From assembly GCF_002245895.1 (NCBI RefSeq), contig NZ_NPJZ01000001.1, forward strand, positions 1,289,001 through 1,353,000: a DNA stretch of 64,000 bases, read 5' to 3'. Each line of letters opens with the position of its first letter. The first letter of the stretch is position 1. The notes under the pieces are model-generated. The model saw only the letters and a list, made by a program, of their open reading frames with translations. It had not been told where the DNA came from and ran no database searches. The DNA is from Rhodococcus sp. OK302 (GTDB lineage Bacteria; Actinomycetota; Actinomycetes; Mycobacteriales; Mycobacteriaceae). The position numbers and the translations under genes were made by a program. Shown here piece after piece: positions 20,419 to 29,370 of the stretch.

Positions 20419-21759
20419 GTGACGGGCGAAATCAGCGGTTCGGAAAGTTCTGGGCTCGAAGCGAGTTCGGTGGGAGAGTCGGACGTTCCACAGCAGAGTA
20501 AGCGTCGACTGCGGGTAGGTGTGATCGGTTTTGCCGTTCTCACGGTGCTGGCGATCGCTTCTGTGCTGATGGTTCTGTGCGGCGTCCCGATGGATGCAAT
20601 CTATTGGGGAATCTTCCACAATTTCCTCGATCTCGACGTCTACCGCCACGGCGGGAGTTTTGTGGTCCAGGGGCTTCCGTTGTACGACGGTCCCGTCTTC
20701 AAAGGCATGATGTTCACGTACACGCCGTTTGCGGGAATCCTGTTCACGGTGTGGGCGGTGCTCACGTTTCAACAGGCGATCGTCGTCTGGTCGGTCCTCA
20801 ATGTTGCGGCACTCTTCGCGGTAATCGTGTTGTGCTGGAAGTATCTCGGCTATCGTCTCGACGCCAAGGCGTATGCCGTGAGTGTGTTGGCCACGGTCAT
20901 CTTCCTGTTCATGGAGCCGGTACGTACGACGCTCTGGCTGGGGCAGATAAATATCTTCCTGTTGCTGTTGATCGTGTGGGACTTGGGTCGGGACGAGAAG
21001 AGTCGCCTTCGGGGGATCGGTGCCGGGATCGCTGCGGGCGTGAAGCTGACGCCGGCGTTCTTCTGGGCGTATCTGTTCGTCACGAAGCAGTGGCGCGCGC
21101 TGGTGACAGCGGTTCTGACCTTTGCGGCGACTGTGGCTCTGGGTTTCATCGTGATGTACCACGATGCGTATACGTACTGGACCGGCACACTGTTCGACAG
21201 TGAGCGCGTCGGGCGCTCGGATGCGCCCAGCAATCAGTCGGTGTCCGGTTTGATCGCTCGACTCACGCATACTCCGGAACCGTCGCAGGTGCTGGTTCTG
21301 GGTCTGAGTGCGCTGGCAGCGTGCTTGGGGCTGGGCGCTGCGTGGGTTGCCTATCGGCAAGGACAGAAGCTGCTCGGTATTACCCTGACCGGGCTTACAG
21401 CCACTGTGGTGTCGCCCTTTTCCTGGGGCCATCATTGGGTGTGGTTCGTGCCGCTGGTGATTTTGGCTGCCCATTATGCGATGGCGTCGCGGAAGGCGTG
21501 GGCGTGGATTGCGCCGGTCGTGTTTCTGCTGCCGGTACTGAATTGGTCGCGTACCTGGTGGGATCCGACGGTATTTCCCGGCACCGACCGCTTTGTCGGT
21601 ATGGGTCTGTTCATGCTTACAGTCCCGGATTATCTGAGCATCCTGACGGGTGCCATCTATCTGTGGGTGTTTGTCGTCGCTGCAGTGAGCACTCTGATCC
21701 TGTTCGGTTGGAAGAAGTGGGCAGTACCGGAGCCGGAAGCTGAAGTAACAGCCATCTGA
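20419..21759 (+). CDS. GT87 polyprenyl-phosphate-mannose mannosyltransferase
   Basis: 446 residues from GTG 20419, with CGGAGG about eight bases upstream. It has about ten membrane helices of the DUF2029/GT87 (GT-C) type. The first extracytoplasmic loop carries the expected acidic pattern FLDLDVYRHGGSFVVQGLPLYDGP. In mycolic-acid bacteria these enzymes add mannose from polyprenyl-phosphate-mannose to phosphatidylinositol mannosides, lipomannan or lipoarabinomannan (PimE, Rv2181, Rv1459 groups). Which step this one performs is not clear. A C-terminal Lys/Glu tail ends the protein. Confidence 0.88.
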   Translation: MTGEISGSESSGLEASSVGESDVPQQSKRRLRVGVIGFAVLTVLAIASVLMVLCGVPMDAIYWGIFHNFLDLDVYRHGGSFVVQGLPLYDGPVFKGMMFTYTPFAGILFTVWAVLTFQQAIVVWSVLNVAALFAVIVLCWKYLGYRLDAKAYAVSVLATVIFLFMEPVRTTLWLGQINIFLLLLIVWDLGRDEKSRLRGIGAGIAAGVKLTPAFFWAYLFVTKQWRALVTAVLTFAATVALGFIVMYHDAYTYWTGTLFDSERVGRSDAPSNQSVSGLIARLTHTPEPSQVLVLGLSALAACLGLGAAWVAYRQGQKLLGITLTGLTATVVSPFSWGHHWVWFVPLVILAAHYAMASRKAWAWIAPVVFLLPVLNWSRTWWDPTVFPGTDRFVGMGLFMLTVPDYLSILTGAIYLWVFVVAAVSTLILFGWKKWAVPEPEAEVTAI

Positions 21760-21777
21760 CGTGGCAAGATCGGACGC

Positions 21778-22353
21778 ATGGCACTGAACCTGAATCTTGT
21801 GGGTGATCCCGAAGCCGATGCACTCCTGTCTGCGGATCCGCTGGCGCTGTTGCTCGGCATGCTCCTCGATCAGCAGGTTCCGATGGAGACAGCATTTCTG
21901 GGGCCGAAGAAGCTGGCCGATCGGATGGGCGGTCTCGACATCCACAGAATCGCCGACATGGACACTGACGAGTTCATCGCGATCTGCGCTCAAACACCCG
22001 CGGTGCACCGTTTCCCCAAGTCGATGGGGGAGCGCATTCAACTCGTGTGCCAGTACATCGTCGAAAACTACGACGGCGACACTGCGGCGATCTGGACGTC
22101 AGGTGACCCGGACGGCAAGACAGTGCTGAAGCGCCTCAAGGCGTTGCCCGGTTACGGAGATCAGAAAGCGCGAATCTTCCTGGCGCTCCTCGGAAAACAA
22201 ATCGGTGTCCAGCCGGAGGGTTGGCGTGAGGCCGCTGGGGATTACGGACTCGACGGCTCGCGGCGCTCTATCGCCGATGTTGTCGACGAGCAGTCCTTGC
22301 TCGAGGTCCGTGAGTTCAAGAAGGCTGCGAAGGCAGCCGCAAAAGCGAAGTAG
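21778..22353 (+). CDS. HhH-GPD-type base-excision DNA repair protein
   Basis: 191 residues matching a small actinobacterial family related to AlkA and Nth glycosylases. The core is DPLALLLGMLLDQQVPMETAFLGPKKLADRMG, then KRLKALPGYGDQKARIFLALLGKQIGV, the helix-hairpin-helix with the Gly-Tyr-Gly turn. The catalytic Asp of HhH-GPD enzymes may be in YGLDGSRRSIADV. The C-terminus is a Lys/Ala tail (AAKAAAKAK). The damaged base it removes is not known. It follows the mannosyltransferase after 18 bp and may share its transcript. Confidence 0.85.
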   Translation: MALNLNLVGDPEADALLSADPLALLLGMLLDQQVPMETAFLGPKKLADRMGGLDIHRIADMDTDEFIAICAQTPAVHRFPKSMGERIQLVCQYIVENYDGDTAAIWTSGDPDGKTVLKRLKALPGYGDQKARIFLALLGKQIGVQPEGWREAAGDYGLDGSRRSIADVVDEQSLLEVREFKKAAKAAAKAK

Positions 22354-22360
22354 CGAGGCG

Positions 22361-23260
22361 CTACGCGCTGCGCATCCGGACAAGCTTCACCAAATCGCCG
22401 GCCGGCCCCTCGAGTTGACGCGGGGGGCGCCACACGGCGCGGAGGGTTCGGTCGAGTACGAGGCCGTCGACTTCGACTACTCGCAGTTCGCCGGTTTTCA
22501 CTTGGTCGTTCACTGCCAGCGTGCTCAGTACCGCCGGACCGACGCCTCCCAGCACGCTGGTGCGGATCGCTGCCGAGCTTCCCAGTTCAAGCAAGGGTGC
22601 AGCACGTTCGTACTCTTGAAGTGCCAGGTCGAGCGTTGTTCTGGTTCCGGATCCGGGTTCGCGCACGAGTAGTGGTGTCGTGGCCAATTCAGGTGCGGTG
22701 AGCGGCTTGCGTCGGCGTGCCCAAGGATGCTCGGGGTGAACGACAACTACGAGCGAATCGCGGGCGACGGTAATGCTGTGTAGATGCCTTGGCGCGGTGG
22801 GGGATTCGATGAAACCGACGTCGCACGTTCCGGCATCGATCGCTTCGATGACGCGAGTCGAGTTGTAGACCTGAAGATGCACGGTCACATCTGGGTGCAA
22901 TCCGCGAAAACTGCCAAGCCAGGCTGGGATCAGATGTTCTGCCACGGTCATGCTCGCGCAGACGGTCAGTTCTGCCGATCGTTCGGTCCGCATTCCCTCG
23001 GCGACGTCGAGAAGTTGTCTTGAATTGTCCAGCACCCGGCGAGCCCAGTGAACGATGACGGTCCCTTGTGGCGTCAACGTTGCGCCGGTGGATCGTCGAT
23101 GGATTAGCGGCATGCCGAGCTGTCGTTCGAGAGCTTTGACTGCGCGGCTGGCGTTGGGTTGCGCGATGTGCGCGAGACGGCTTGCAGCGCTGAGACTTCC
23201 GTGGTCGTCAATGCCGATGAGTAGCTCGAGAGTGCTGAGATCCGGCCATCGTCGAGTCAT
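22361..23260 (-). CDS. LysR family regulator, divergent from the YeiH exporter
   Basis: 299 residues. The N-terminal winged helix is DLSTLELLIGIDDHGSLSAASRLAHIAQPNASRAVKALERQLG, and a periplasmic-binding-like effector domain follows from about residue 90. It is divergent from a YeiH-type transporter gene. The same arrangement of LysR (YeiE, CbbR/CysB-like) and YeiH occurs in many bacteria and links YeiE-type regulators to sulfite or sulfur control. The effector is not identified. Confidence 0.9.
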   Translation of the reverse strand: MTRRWPDLSTLELLIGIDDHGSLSAASRLAHIAQPNASRAVKALERQLGMPLIHRRSTGATLTPQGTVIVHWARRVLDNSRQLLDVAEGMRTERSAELTVCASMTVAEHLIPAWLGSFRGLHPDVTVHLQVYNSTRVIEAIDAGTCDVGFIESPTAPRHLHSITVARDSLVVVVHPEHPWARRRKPLTAPELATTPLLVREPGSGTRTTLDLALQEYERAAPLLELGSSAAIRTSVLGGVGPAVLSTLAVNDQVKTGELRVVEVDGLVLDRTLRAVWRPPRQLEGPAGDLVKLVRMRSA

Positions 23261-23373
23261 GCGTTCAGGCTATACCTAGCCGTAGGGCCATATCGAATTG
23301 ATATCTCGTGATAGCAAGAATCGATCTACCGCATTGCAGAAGTCTGGCGGACCCTGAAGAGGTGAACCGTGAT

Positions 23374-24417
23374 GTGAAGACCGTGGCCGAAAAACAGGCC
23401 GTCGTTGCCGATGTGCCGCAACCTCACCGTTGGGCGGGCGTGACCGCGCTGGTGCCGGGTGTGGCGCTGTGTGCTGTCGGCGCAGTGGTCGCGTTGACGG
23501 TCGGTAGCTTCTTCGCCACGGTGAGTCCGTTGCTGATCGCCATTGTGGCCGGCGCTGTTCTCGCAAACCTGGTTACCCTCCCCGCGAATTTCCAGCCCGG
23601 ACTGACCTTCTCGTCCAAGAGGTTGTTGCGTGTCGGTATTGCACTGCTCGGCTTGCAATTGATGTTCAGTGACATCCTGAACCTGGGCTGGGGCGTGATC
23701 GGTGTGGTCGTGGCGATCGTGGTTCTCGGTATCGCTGGAACAATGTATGCCGGAAAGCTTCTGGGGCTCTCGTGGACCCAGCGACTACTGATCGCCTGCG
23801 GTTTCTCGATCTGTGGTGCTGCTGCCGTTGCTGCCGCGGACGGAGTCGTCGACGCAAAAGAAGAAGAATTGCTCACGGCAGTAGCACTCGTTGTCATCTT
23901 CGGCACCTTGATGATTCCGACAATTCCGTTGTTGGCCAGAAGTTTCGGGATGAGTGACATCAGTGCCGGCATGTGGGCCGGCGGATCGATTCACGAGGTT
24001 GCGCAGGTTGTCGCTGCCGGTAGCGCCCTCGGTGCCACTGCGCTCGGTGTTGCAACCATCGTCAAGCTCGCGCGTGTGCTCATGTTGGCGCCGGTCATGG
24101 CATTCCTGAGTATTCGTCAGCGCTCCCTGTCCGACAATTCGAATCCGAATGTCAAACGGCCGCCGCTGGTTCCGTTCTTCACCCTGGCCTTCATCGGATT
24201 CATGGGACTGCGCTCGACGGGTCTTTTGCCCGAGGGCCTGCTCGCCGATGCCAAGATGGTTCAGACTGCCTTGTTGGCCGCCGCGATGTTCGGTTTGGGG
24301 CTCGGCGTGCGAATCAGTGTGATTCGTGGAGTGGGCGTACGTCCGTTCGTGCTGGCCGCAATTTCGACCGTCTGGGTGGCGACCATCGCCTACGTCGGGG
24401 TTGTGCTGGTCAGCTAG
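23374..24417 (+). CDS. YeiH/UPF0324 family putative sulfate exporter
   Basis: 347 residues from GTG 23374, which has AGAGGTG nine bases upstream; the frame opens at 23308. About ten hydrophobic helices make up the family domain (VAGAVLANLVTLPANFQPGLTFSSKRLLRVGIALLGLQLMFSDIL; FGTLMIPTIPLLARSFGMSDISAGMWAGGSIHEVAQVVAAG). The central GG.IHEVAQV is diagnostic. YeiH proteins have been proposed to export sulfate or sulfite, but the substrate is not firmly established. It is paired with the divergent LysR gene and convergent, five bases apart, with the first AraC gene. Confidence 0.88.
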   Translation: MKTVAEKQAVVADVPQPHRWAGVTALVPGVALCAVGAVVALTVGSFFATVSPLLIAIVAGAVLANLVTLPANFQPGLTFSSKRLLRVGIALLGLQLMFSDILNLGWGVIGVVVAIVVLGIAGTMYAGKLLGLSWTQRLLIACGFSICGAAAVAAADGVVDAKEEELLTAVALVVIFGTLMIPTIPLLARSFGMSDISAGMWAGGSIHEVAQVVAAGSALGATALGVATIVKLARVLMLAPVMAFLSIRQRSLSDNSNPNVKRPPLVPFFTLAFIGFMGLRSTGLLPEGLLADAKMVQTALLAAAMFGLGLGVRISVIRGVGVRPFVLAAISTVWVATIAYVGVVLVS

Positions 24418-24422
24418 TACCT

Positions 24423-25424
24423 TCACATTTTGTGCGCGCTTCGCCAGGCGCTGGGGCTGACGTCGAACTCGTTGCGAAACCATCGTGAGAAACTGCCCTG
24501 GGTGGAGAACCCGAGGTGGACGGCGACCTCGGTCAGTGAATAGCGGGGATTCGATACAAAGCGTTCCGCGAGCGCACTGCGAACCGAATTGAGAACCCCG
24601 GTGAACGTCAGCTCGGATTCGGCGAGGTGGCGATGCAGCGTTCGACGATCAAACCCGAGACTTCGCGCAACGTGCTCGGCTGAACACCTCCCGGTCGGAA
24701 GTAGAACTTCGATCAATTCCTTTGTGCGACTCAGTGTGTCAGAGGATGTGGCAACGGGAAGTGAGTCGAGAAATTGTCGGGCGTAGGGACGCAGAAGTTC
24801 GTCGGACAGTTGGTTGGCTGCATCGAGATCGCTGGCGTAGAACACGATTCCGGTGAACTCGTGATCAAAATCCACTGCGTTGCCCAGAATTCTTCGGTGG
24901 GTGCTGGTGTCCTTCGGTGCGCTGTGCGTGAATCCGACGCTGACGGGTTGCCAGCGCGATCCGAGAAAACTCCGCAGGATCTGCAGGGTTGCTCCAACGG
25001 CGAGTTCGACGGTCTGCCGGGAGTCGACGGGTTCTCCGACCTCCAGTTCGATACGCAGGGTGGCGAGTCCGTTGACTTCGGTCAATCGAATTCGTAGTGC
25101 CTCGTTGTAGGTGTGCTCGTAACGCATGAGGACGTCCAACGCGCTTCTGACGTCGGGTTCCTCTCTGATGACGAGGCTGAGTGGTCCGAGGTTGGAGAGT
25201 CGGCGCAGTTCGGCCAGGAGTAGGCCGAAGTCTTCGTGTCCGGATGCCGCTGCGGACCGTTCGAGGAGTGTGGCAATCGAGGCTGCGGGCACCCATTGGT
25301 CGGGGATTGCCAGGCTGGCGGGTGTGAGATCGACACTCCGCATGAGTGTTACGGCGTCGATGTCTACCGAGTGGCAAAGGTCGACGTAGCGGTTGAGCGA
25401 TGCGTAGCGGGCCAATGGCTTCAT
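24423..25424 (-). CDS. AraC family regulator of the first BKACE arm
   Basis: 333 residues from ATG 25424 with GAGGATCCTCC just upstream. An N-terminal arabinose-binding-like domain (about 15-200) of the OruR/ArgR group is followed by a C-terminal AraC helix-turn-helix pair (SAEHVARSLGFDRRTLHRHLAE; SLTEVAVHLGFSTQGSFSRWFRNEFDVSPSAWR). It is divergent from the quinone oxidoreductase gene. A paralogue at 35439-36434 guards the second arm; the two are clearly homologous but far less similar than the BKACE pair. Activation of the facing plus-strand genes by a carboxylate-type inducer is the likely role. Confidence 0.9.
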   Translation of the reverse strand: MKPLARYASLNRYVDLCHSVDIDAVTLMRSVDLTPASLAIPDQWVPAASIATLLERSAAASGHEDFGLLLAELRRLSNLGPLSLVIREEPDVRSALDVLMRYEHTYNEALRIRLTEVNGLATLRIELEVGEPVDSRQTVELAVGATLQILRSFLGSRWQPVSVGFTHSAPKDTSTHRRILGNAVDFDHEFTGIVFYASDLDAANQLSDELLRPYARQFLDSLPVATSSDTLSRTKELIEVLLPTGRCSAEHVARSLGFDRRTLHRHLAESELTFTGVLNSVRSALAERFVSNPRYSLTEVAVHLGFSTQGSFSRWFRNEFDVSPSAWRSAHKM

Positions 25425-25623
25425 GGAGGATCCTCGGCTAGATGTCCCAAAATGACGTGTTGCGTGTCTCGTCAAGTTAAGCATGTGAGCCGGATCTCAC
25501 CTAATCTGGTTCTCATCAGTTCGGCGCGATACCGAAGTCGATCACGATTCCCGGAACTTGTTGCGTACGAATACAGCTCGGCCGCTCGCGGCGTCGAGAA
25601 TGTCCACAGAATTGGAGAGCATC

Positions 25624-26595
25624 ATGGCGAACGCCATTCGATTCCATGAAATCGGTACCCCGTCTGTCATGCAATGGGAAGACGTGGAGGTAGGAGAGCC
25701 GGGTGCCGGTGAGGTCCGGATTCGGCACGAGGCGGTTGGCCTGAACTTTGCCGACACTTATTTCCGAAGTGGCCTCTACCCAGCGCAGCTACCGGCAGGA
25801 ATGGGTGTCGAGGGCGCTGGTGTGATCGAGGCGGTCGGTTCCGGTGTCGATTTCAGTGTGGGGGACCGGGTGACGTACACCGGCAGTCCGCTCGGGGCGT
25901 ACAGCACGGAACGCATCATGCCGGCCTCGGATCTGATTGCGCTGCCTGACGGCATTGCTTTCGACACCGCTGCAGCGATGACCATGCGAGGATTGACCGC
26001 CGCGTACCTCCTGCGTCGCATCTACCCGCTCAAGGCCGGTGACACCGTTCTTTTGCACGCAGCTGCCGGCGGCGTGGGACTCATCTTCACCCAGTGGGCA
26101 AAACTGCTGGGAGTCAAGGTGATCGGTACTGTTTCCACTGACGAGAAGGCTGCTGTTGCTCGCGCCCATGGCTGCGACGAGGTCATCATCTACACCCGTG
26201 AAGACGTCGTAGCCAGAGTCAGAGAGATCACCGGCGGTGTCGGAGTGCCGGTTGTGTACGACAGCATCGGGCAGTCCACATTCGATATTTCGCTCGATTC
26301 GCTGGCGCGCCGCGGACTGCTGGTGTGCTTCGGTACCGCATCCGGTCCGACGCCGCCGATCAACGCAATGCAGTTGGCGGTCAAGGGATCTCTCTTCGTA
26401 ACCCGTCCGGCTCTCGCTGATTACATCGCAGACCCGGCGGAGCGTGCCGAACTGGCAGGCGAACTCTTCTCGCACGTCGAAGCTGGTCGCATCAAGATCG
26501 AAATCAATCAGCGCTACGCACTCGAAGATGCGGTGCGCGCGCACCACGATATGGAATCCGGCCGCAGCATCGGGTCGTCCGTCTTTTCCGTCTGA
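25624..26595 (+). CDS. Quinone oxidoreductase (zeta-crystallin type, MDR family)
   Basis: 323 residues from ATG 25624 with GGAG seven bases upstream. It is a zinc-free medium-chain dehydrogenase/reductase. The N-terminal catalytic part includes GLNFADTYFRSGLYPAQLPAGMGVEGAGVIEAVG. The Rossmann motif is HAAAGGVGLIFTQWAKLLG, followed by VIGTVSTDEKAAVARAHGCDEVI. Such enzymes reduce quinones or enones with NADPH. In a catabolic group with a 2-oxoglutarate dioxygenase and BKACE it may reduce an enoyl intermediate. It is the first gene of the operon that is divergent from the first AraC gene. Confidence 0.92.
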   Translation: MANAIRFHEIGTPSVMQWEDVEVGEPGAGEVRIRHEAVGLNFADTYFRSGLYPAQLPAGMGVEGAGVIEAVGSGVDFSVGDRVTYTGSPLGAYSTERIMPASDLIALPDGIAFDTAAAMTMRGLTAAYLLRRIYPLKAGDTVLLHAAAGGVGLIFTQWAKLLGVKVIGTVSTDEKAAVARAHGCDEVIIYTREDVVARVREITGGVGVPVVYDSIGQSTFDISLDSLARRGLLVCFGTASGPTPPINAMQLAVKGSLFVTRPALADYIADPAERAELAGELFSHVEAGRIKIEINQRYALEDAVRAHHDMESGRSIGSSVFSV

Positions 26596-26621
26596 GAATA
26601 AGCGCCTGTAGAGGACTTGTC

Positions 26622-27512
26622 ATGAACAACACCGCAACGCTGAACAAGACGACCGCCAGTTCGATCACCGTCCAAAAGCTGACTTGCTCCATCGGTGCCG
26701 AGTTGTCGGGAGTAGACCTCGGTGAGGTCTCCCGCGACGACGCATTGTTTGCCGAAATCAGGTCGCTGCTGCTCGAACACAAGGTTCTGTTCTTCCGCGA
26801 TCAGGATTTCAGCAGGACCGAACACGTAGAGCTTGCACAGCGTTTCGGTGAACTCGAGGATCACCCTGCGCTGGGTAGCGATCCCGAGCATCCCGGTTTG
26901 GTTCGCATCTACAAGGATCTCGACAGCCCTCCCGAACACTTCGAGAATGCCTACCATTGCGACGCCACCTGGCGCGTGAACCCGCCCATGGGTTGTGTAC
27001 TCCGTTGTGTGGAAACACCTCCCGTCGGTGGTGACACCATCTGGGTGAACATGGCTCTGGCTTACGAGAACCTGCCGGCCGCGGTCAAGGAACAGATCAA
27101 GGATCTGAGGGCTCGGCACAGTATCGAGTCGACCTTCGGGGCGCGGATGCCGATCGAGCAGCGCCACGAGCTCAATCAACGCTTCCCGGATGCCGAACAT
27201 CCTGTTGTCCGAACGCATCCCGAGACCGGCGAGAAGATTCTCTTTGTCAACTCGTTTGCAACGCACCTTGTCAATTACCACACGCCGGAGAACATTCGAT
27301 ACGGTGTCGATTTTGCTCCGGGCGCGAGCAATCTCCTCAACTACCTGGCGAGCCAGGCGCAGATTCCCGAGTATCAAGTCCGGTGGCGTTGGACCAAGAA
27401 CAGCGTCGCGATCTGGGATAATCGATCGACGCAACACTATGCGGTGCAGGACTATTGGCCTGCAGTTCGAAAGATGGAGCGCGCCGGAATAGTCGGCGAC
27501 GCACCGTTCTGA
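26622..27512 (+). CDS. TauD/TfdA family Fe(II)/2-oxoglutarate dioxygenase
   Basis: 296 residues. The iron facial triad is visible: His112 and Asp114 in YHCDATW and His272 in NRSTQHYAVQDY. An Arg near 283-287 (VRKMERAGI) would bind 2-oxoglutarate. TauD-family enzymes hydroxylate carbon next to a heteroatom or carboxylate and release taurine, sulfite, phenoxyacetate or carnitine precursors. ALGSDPEHPGLVRI and GDTIWVNMALAYENLP fit the TfdA/AtsK type. It is 26 bp after the quinone oxidoreductase gene and 49 bp before the BKACE gene, so a hydroxylation step before beta-keto cleavage is suggested. The substrate is unknown. Confidence 0.92.
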   Translation: MNNTATLNKTTASSITVQKLTCSIGAELSGVDLGEVSRDDALFAEIRSLLLEHKVLFFRDQDFSRTEHVELAQRFGELEDHPALGSDPEHPGLVRIYKDLDSPPEHFENAYHCDATWRVNPPMGCVLRCVETPPVGGDTIWVNMALAYENLPAAVKEQIKDLRARHSIESTFGARMPIEQRHELNQRFPDAEHPVVRTHPETGEKILFVNSFATHLVNYHTPENIRYGVDFAPGASNLLNYLASQAQIPEYQVRWRWTKNSVAIWDNRSTQHYAVQDYWPAVRKMERAGIVGDAPF

Positions 27513-27561
27513 TCTTTTGTATCGACTGAAATTTCACGTACTTTCCGATTGGAGTCACGTT

Positions 27562-28617
27562 ATGCATTTCCACGACGACGCACTGTTCCCCGAGGTCCAG
27601 GACAAGCTGGTCATCACCGTCGCACCGTACGGCCCGGAGTGGGCGGTCGAGGACTTCCCCGAGGACCTGCCCCTGACGATGGATGAGCATGTCCAGCAGG
27701 CGGTGGACTGCTTCGAAGCCGGCGCGACCGTGCTCCATATTCATGTCCGTGAGCTCGACGGAAAGGGCTCCAAGCGGCTCTCGAAGTTCAACGAACTGCT
27801 CGGCCGCCTCCGCGAAGCGGTGCCGGACATGATCCTGCAGGTCGGCGGCTCGATCTCCTTCGCTCCGGAAGGTGAAGGGGCAGATGCGAAGTGGCTGTCC
27901 GACGATGTCCGCCACATGTTGGCGACGTTGGATCCGGCACCGGACCAGGTGACGATCGCGATCAACACCAGCCAGATGAACATCATGGACCTGATGACCC
28001 CGGGCGATATCAAGGGCACCTCGCTGGAGAACGCGGATCTGGCCCACACGTACCGGGAGATGGTTGTCCCGGCCGGCCCCGAGTGGGTCGAGGAACACCT
28101 GCGCCGCCTGCAGGCCGCGGGAATCCAGCCGCACTTCCAGCTTTCCAGCATTCCGCAGCTCGAGACGGTGGAACGGTTGATCCGCCGCGGTTTCTACACC
28201 GGTCCGTTGAACCTGACCTGGGTGGCGATCGGCGGCGGTTTCGACGGTCCGAATCCGTACAACATGATGGAGTTCATCCGCCGGGTTCCGGACGGTGCGT
28301 GCTTGACGCTCGAAACATTGATGCGCAGTGTATTGCCGGTGAACACGATGGCGATCGCCATGGGTCTGCACCCGCGTTGCGGCAACGAGGACAACCTGTG
28401 GGCGCCGTCGGGCGAGGTCAAGATCACCTCCGCGGAGCAGGTGCGTCAGCTGGTGCGGGTGGCGAACGAGCTGGGCCGGGAGGTGGCTACTGCGAAGGAA
28501 GCCCGCGACATCTACCGGATCGGTGAGACGTACGCGGATGCTGATGAGACGTTGGCGCGGTTGGGGTATGCGCCGAATCGTCGTGCGGGTCAGCTCGGTT
28601 TCACCCAGCACGACTGA
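27562..28617 (+). CDS. BKACE family beta-keto acid cleavage enzyme, copy 1
   Basis: 351 residues from ATG 27562 with TTGGAG upstream; the open frame begins at 27517. It is a DUF849 (3-keto-5-aminohexanoate cleavage type) TIM barrel. The zinc-binding H-x-H is His59 and His61 (VLHIHVRE), and PDMILQVGGSISFAPEGEGADAKWLSD and NPYNMMEFIRRVPDGA are family segments. BKACE enzymes condense a beta-keto acid with acetyl-CoA, giving acetoacetate and a new acyl-CoA. The N-terminal MHFHDDALFPEVQDKLVITVAPYGPEW and C-terminal TYADADETLARLGYAPNRR are shared with copy 2 (34224-35276); the two are about 88% identical by eye. Confidence 0.93.
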   Translation: MHFHDDALFPEVQDKLVITVAPYGPEWAVEDFPEDLPLTMDEHVQQAVDCFEAGATVLHIHVRELDGKGSKRLSKFNELLGRLREAVPDMILQVGGSISFAPEGEGADAKWLSDDVRHMLATLDPAPDQVTIAINTSQMNIMDLMTPGDIKGTSLENADLAHTYREMVVPAGPEWVEEHLRRLQAAGIQPHFQLSSIPQLETVERLIRRGFYTGPLNLTWVAIGGGFDGPNPYNMMEFIRRVPDGACLTLETLMRSVLPVNTMAIAMGLHPRCGNEDNLWAPSGEVKITSAEQVRQLVRVANELGREVATAKEARDIYRIGETYADADETLARLGYAPNRRAGQLGFTQHD

Positions 28618-28638
28618 GTTCATGTAGATGAGGGACAG

Positions 28639-28686
28639 AGTTCGGGGGTATGGAGGGTGACCTTCATGCCCCCGAACTTTGTTCGT
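28639..28686. repeat. Hairpin repeat element, copy A
   Basis: AGTTCGGGGG (28639-28648) pairs with CCCCCGAACT (28669-28678) around a 20-base loop. The 3' part CATGCCCCCGAAC-N-TTGTTCG is shared, but for one base, with the element at 30748-30786. It lies after the BKACE gene and about 60 bp before the hydrolase gene. It may act as a terminator or as an mRNA structure. Confidence 0.65.
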
Positions 28687-28745
28687 CCCCAGAAGCTGCA
28701 CAGGCAGTCATTGTCAACTGACACAACAGAAGTACGGAGTTCCTG

Positions 28746-29315
28746 ATGATCGAATCACCGACGGTAGTGCTGGTCCCGGGTCTACGTGACCACGTCGAGG
28801 ATCACTGGCAGACGCACCTCGAGAAGAAACTCGACAAAGTGCGGTCTGTTCCGCCGCTCGAACACGACAAACTCAGCCGCGATTCGCGCGTTGCCGCATT
28901 GGATGCGGTGCTCTCTGACATTGAGGGACCTGTTGTCCTGGTGGCGCATAGCGCGGGTGTGATGATCACAGCGCACTGGGCCCGGCAACACAGTCGCCCG
29001 ATCGCCGGGGCTCTTCTTGTCACACCGCCGGATTTCGACTTTCCGATGGGGGAGCCGTATCCGACGCAGGAACAGTTGCAGGACAACGGATGGATGCCGG
29101 TACCGCGGCAGCGCCTGCCGTTCCCCAGCACGGTCGCGGCTAGCCGCAACGATCCGCTGGCGGACTATCGTCGAGTAGTCGGTCTGGCGGAAGGATGGGG
29201 CAGCCAGGTGCTCGATCTCGGCGAGGTAGGACACCTGAATCCCGCTGCGGGGTACGGATACTGGCCGCGGGCCGAGGAATTGGTCCAAGACCTGATCGAC
29301 AAGGCCCGGGAGTGA
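28746..29315 (+). CDS. RBBP9/YdeN family alpha/beta hydrolase
   Basis: 189 residues, a small serine hydrolase. VVLVPGLRDHVEDHWQ opens the fold, the nucleophile is Ser in VLVAHSAGVMI, the Asp is in SRNDPLADY and the His in GEVGHLNPAAGYG. Members of this family hydrolyse esters or thioesters, but bacterial functions are mostly unknown. The gene lies between a BKACE and an MFS gene, all on the plus strand. A role in releasing or hydrolysing an acyl intermediate is inferred only from position. The start ATG 28746 has GGAGTTCCTG immediately upstream. Confidence 0.87.
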   Translation: MIESPTVVLVPGLRDHVEDHWQTHLEKKLDKVRSVPPLEHDKLSRDSRVAALDAVLSDIEGPVVLVAHSAGVMITAHWARQHSRPIAGALLVTPPDFDFPMGEPYPTQEQLQDNGWMPVPRQRLPFPSTVAASRNDPLADYRRVVGLAEGWGSQVLDLGEVGHLNPAAGYGYWPRAEELVQDLIDKARE

Positions 29316-29370
29316 CAGTGATCGGCAAGGCGCGAGGTTCCGTCCGCCGGCCGTCTGAACAGGAGTGCTG

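Noticed and set aside
20323..22041. A 572-codon open frame on the minus strand
   Set aside because: It is antisense to the GT87 gene and the start of the HhH-GPD gene. The translation is His/Arg/Gln-rich and lacks any recognisable domain.
25444..25475. GTCCCAA and CGTCAA before the first AraC gene, considered as a third AraC box
   Set aside because: The half-sites resemble those of the second arm but the spacing differs and only one CGTCAA is present. Evidence is too weak for a feature.
25485..25500. GTGAG-N6-CTCAC inverted repeat before the quinone oxidoreductase gene, considered as a CRP-type site
   Set aside because: As a TGTGA...TCAC element the spacing is eight bases rather than six, so it does not fit the CRP/GlxR consensus. 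It may be chance.
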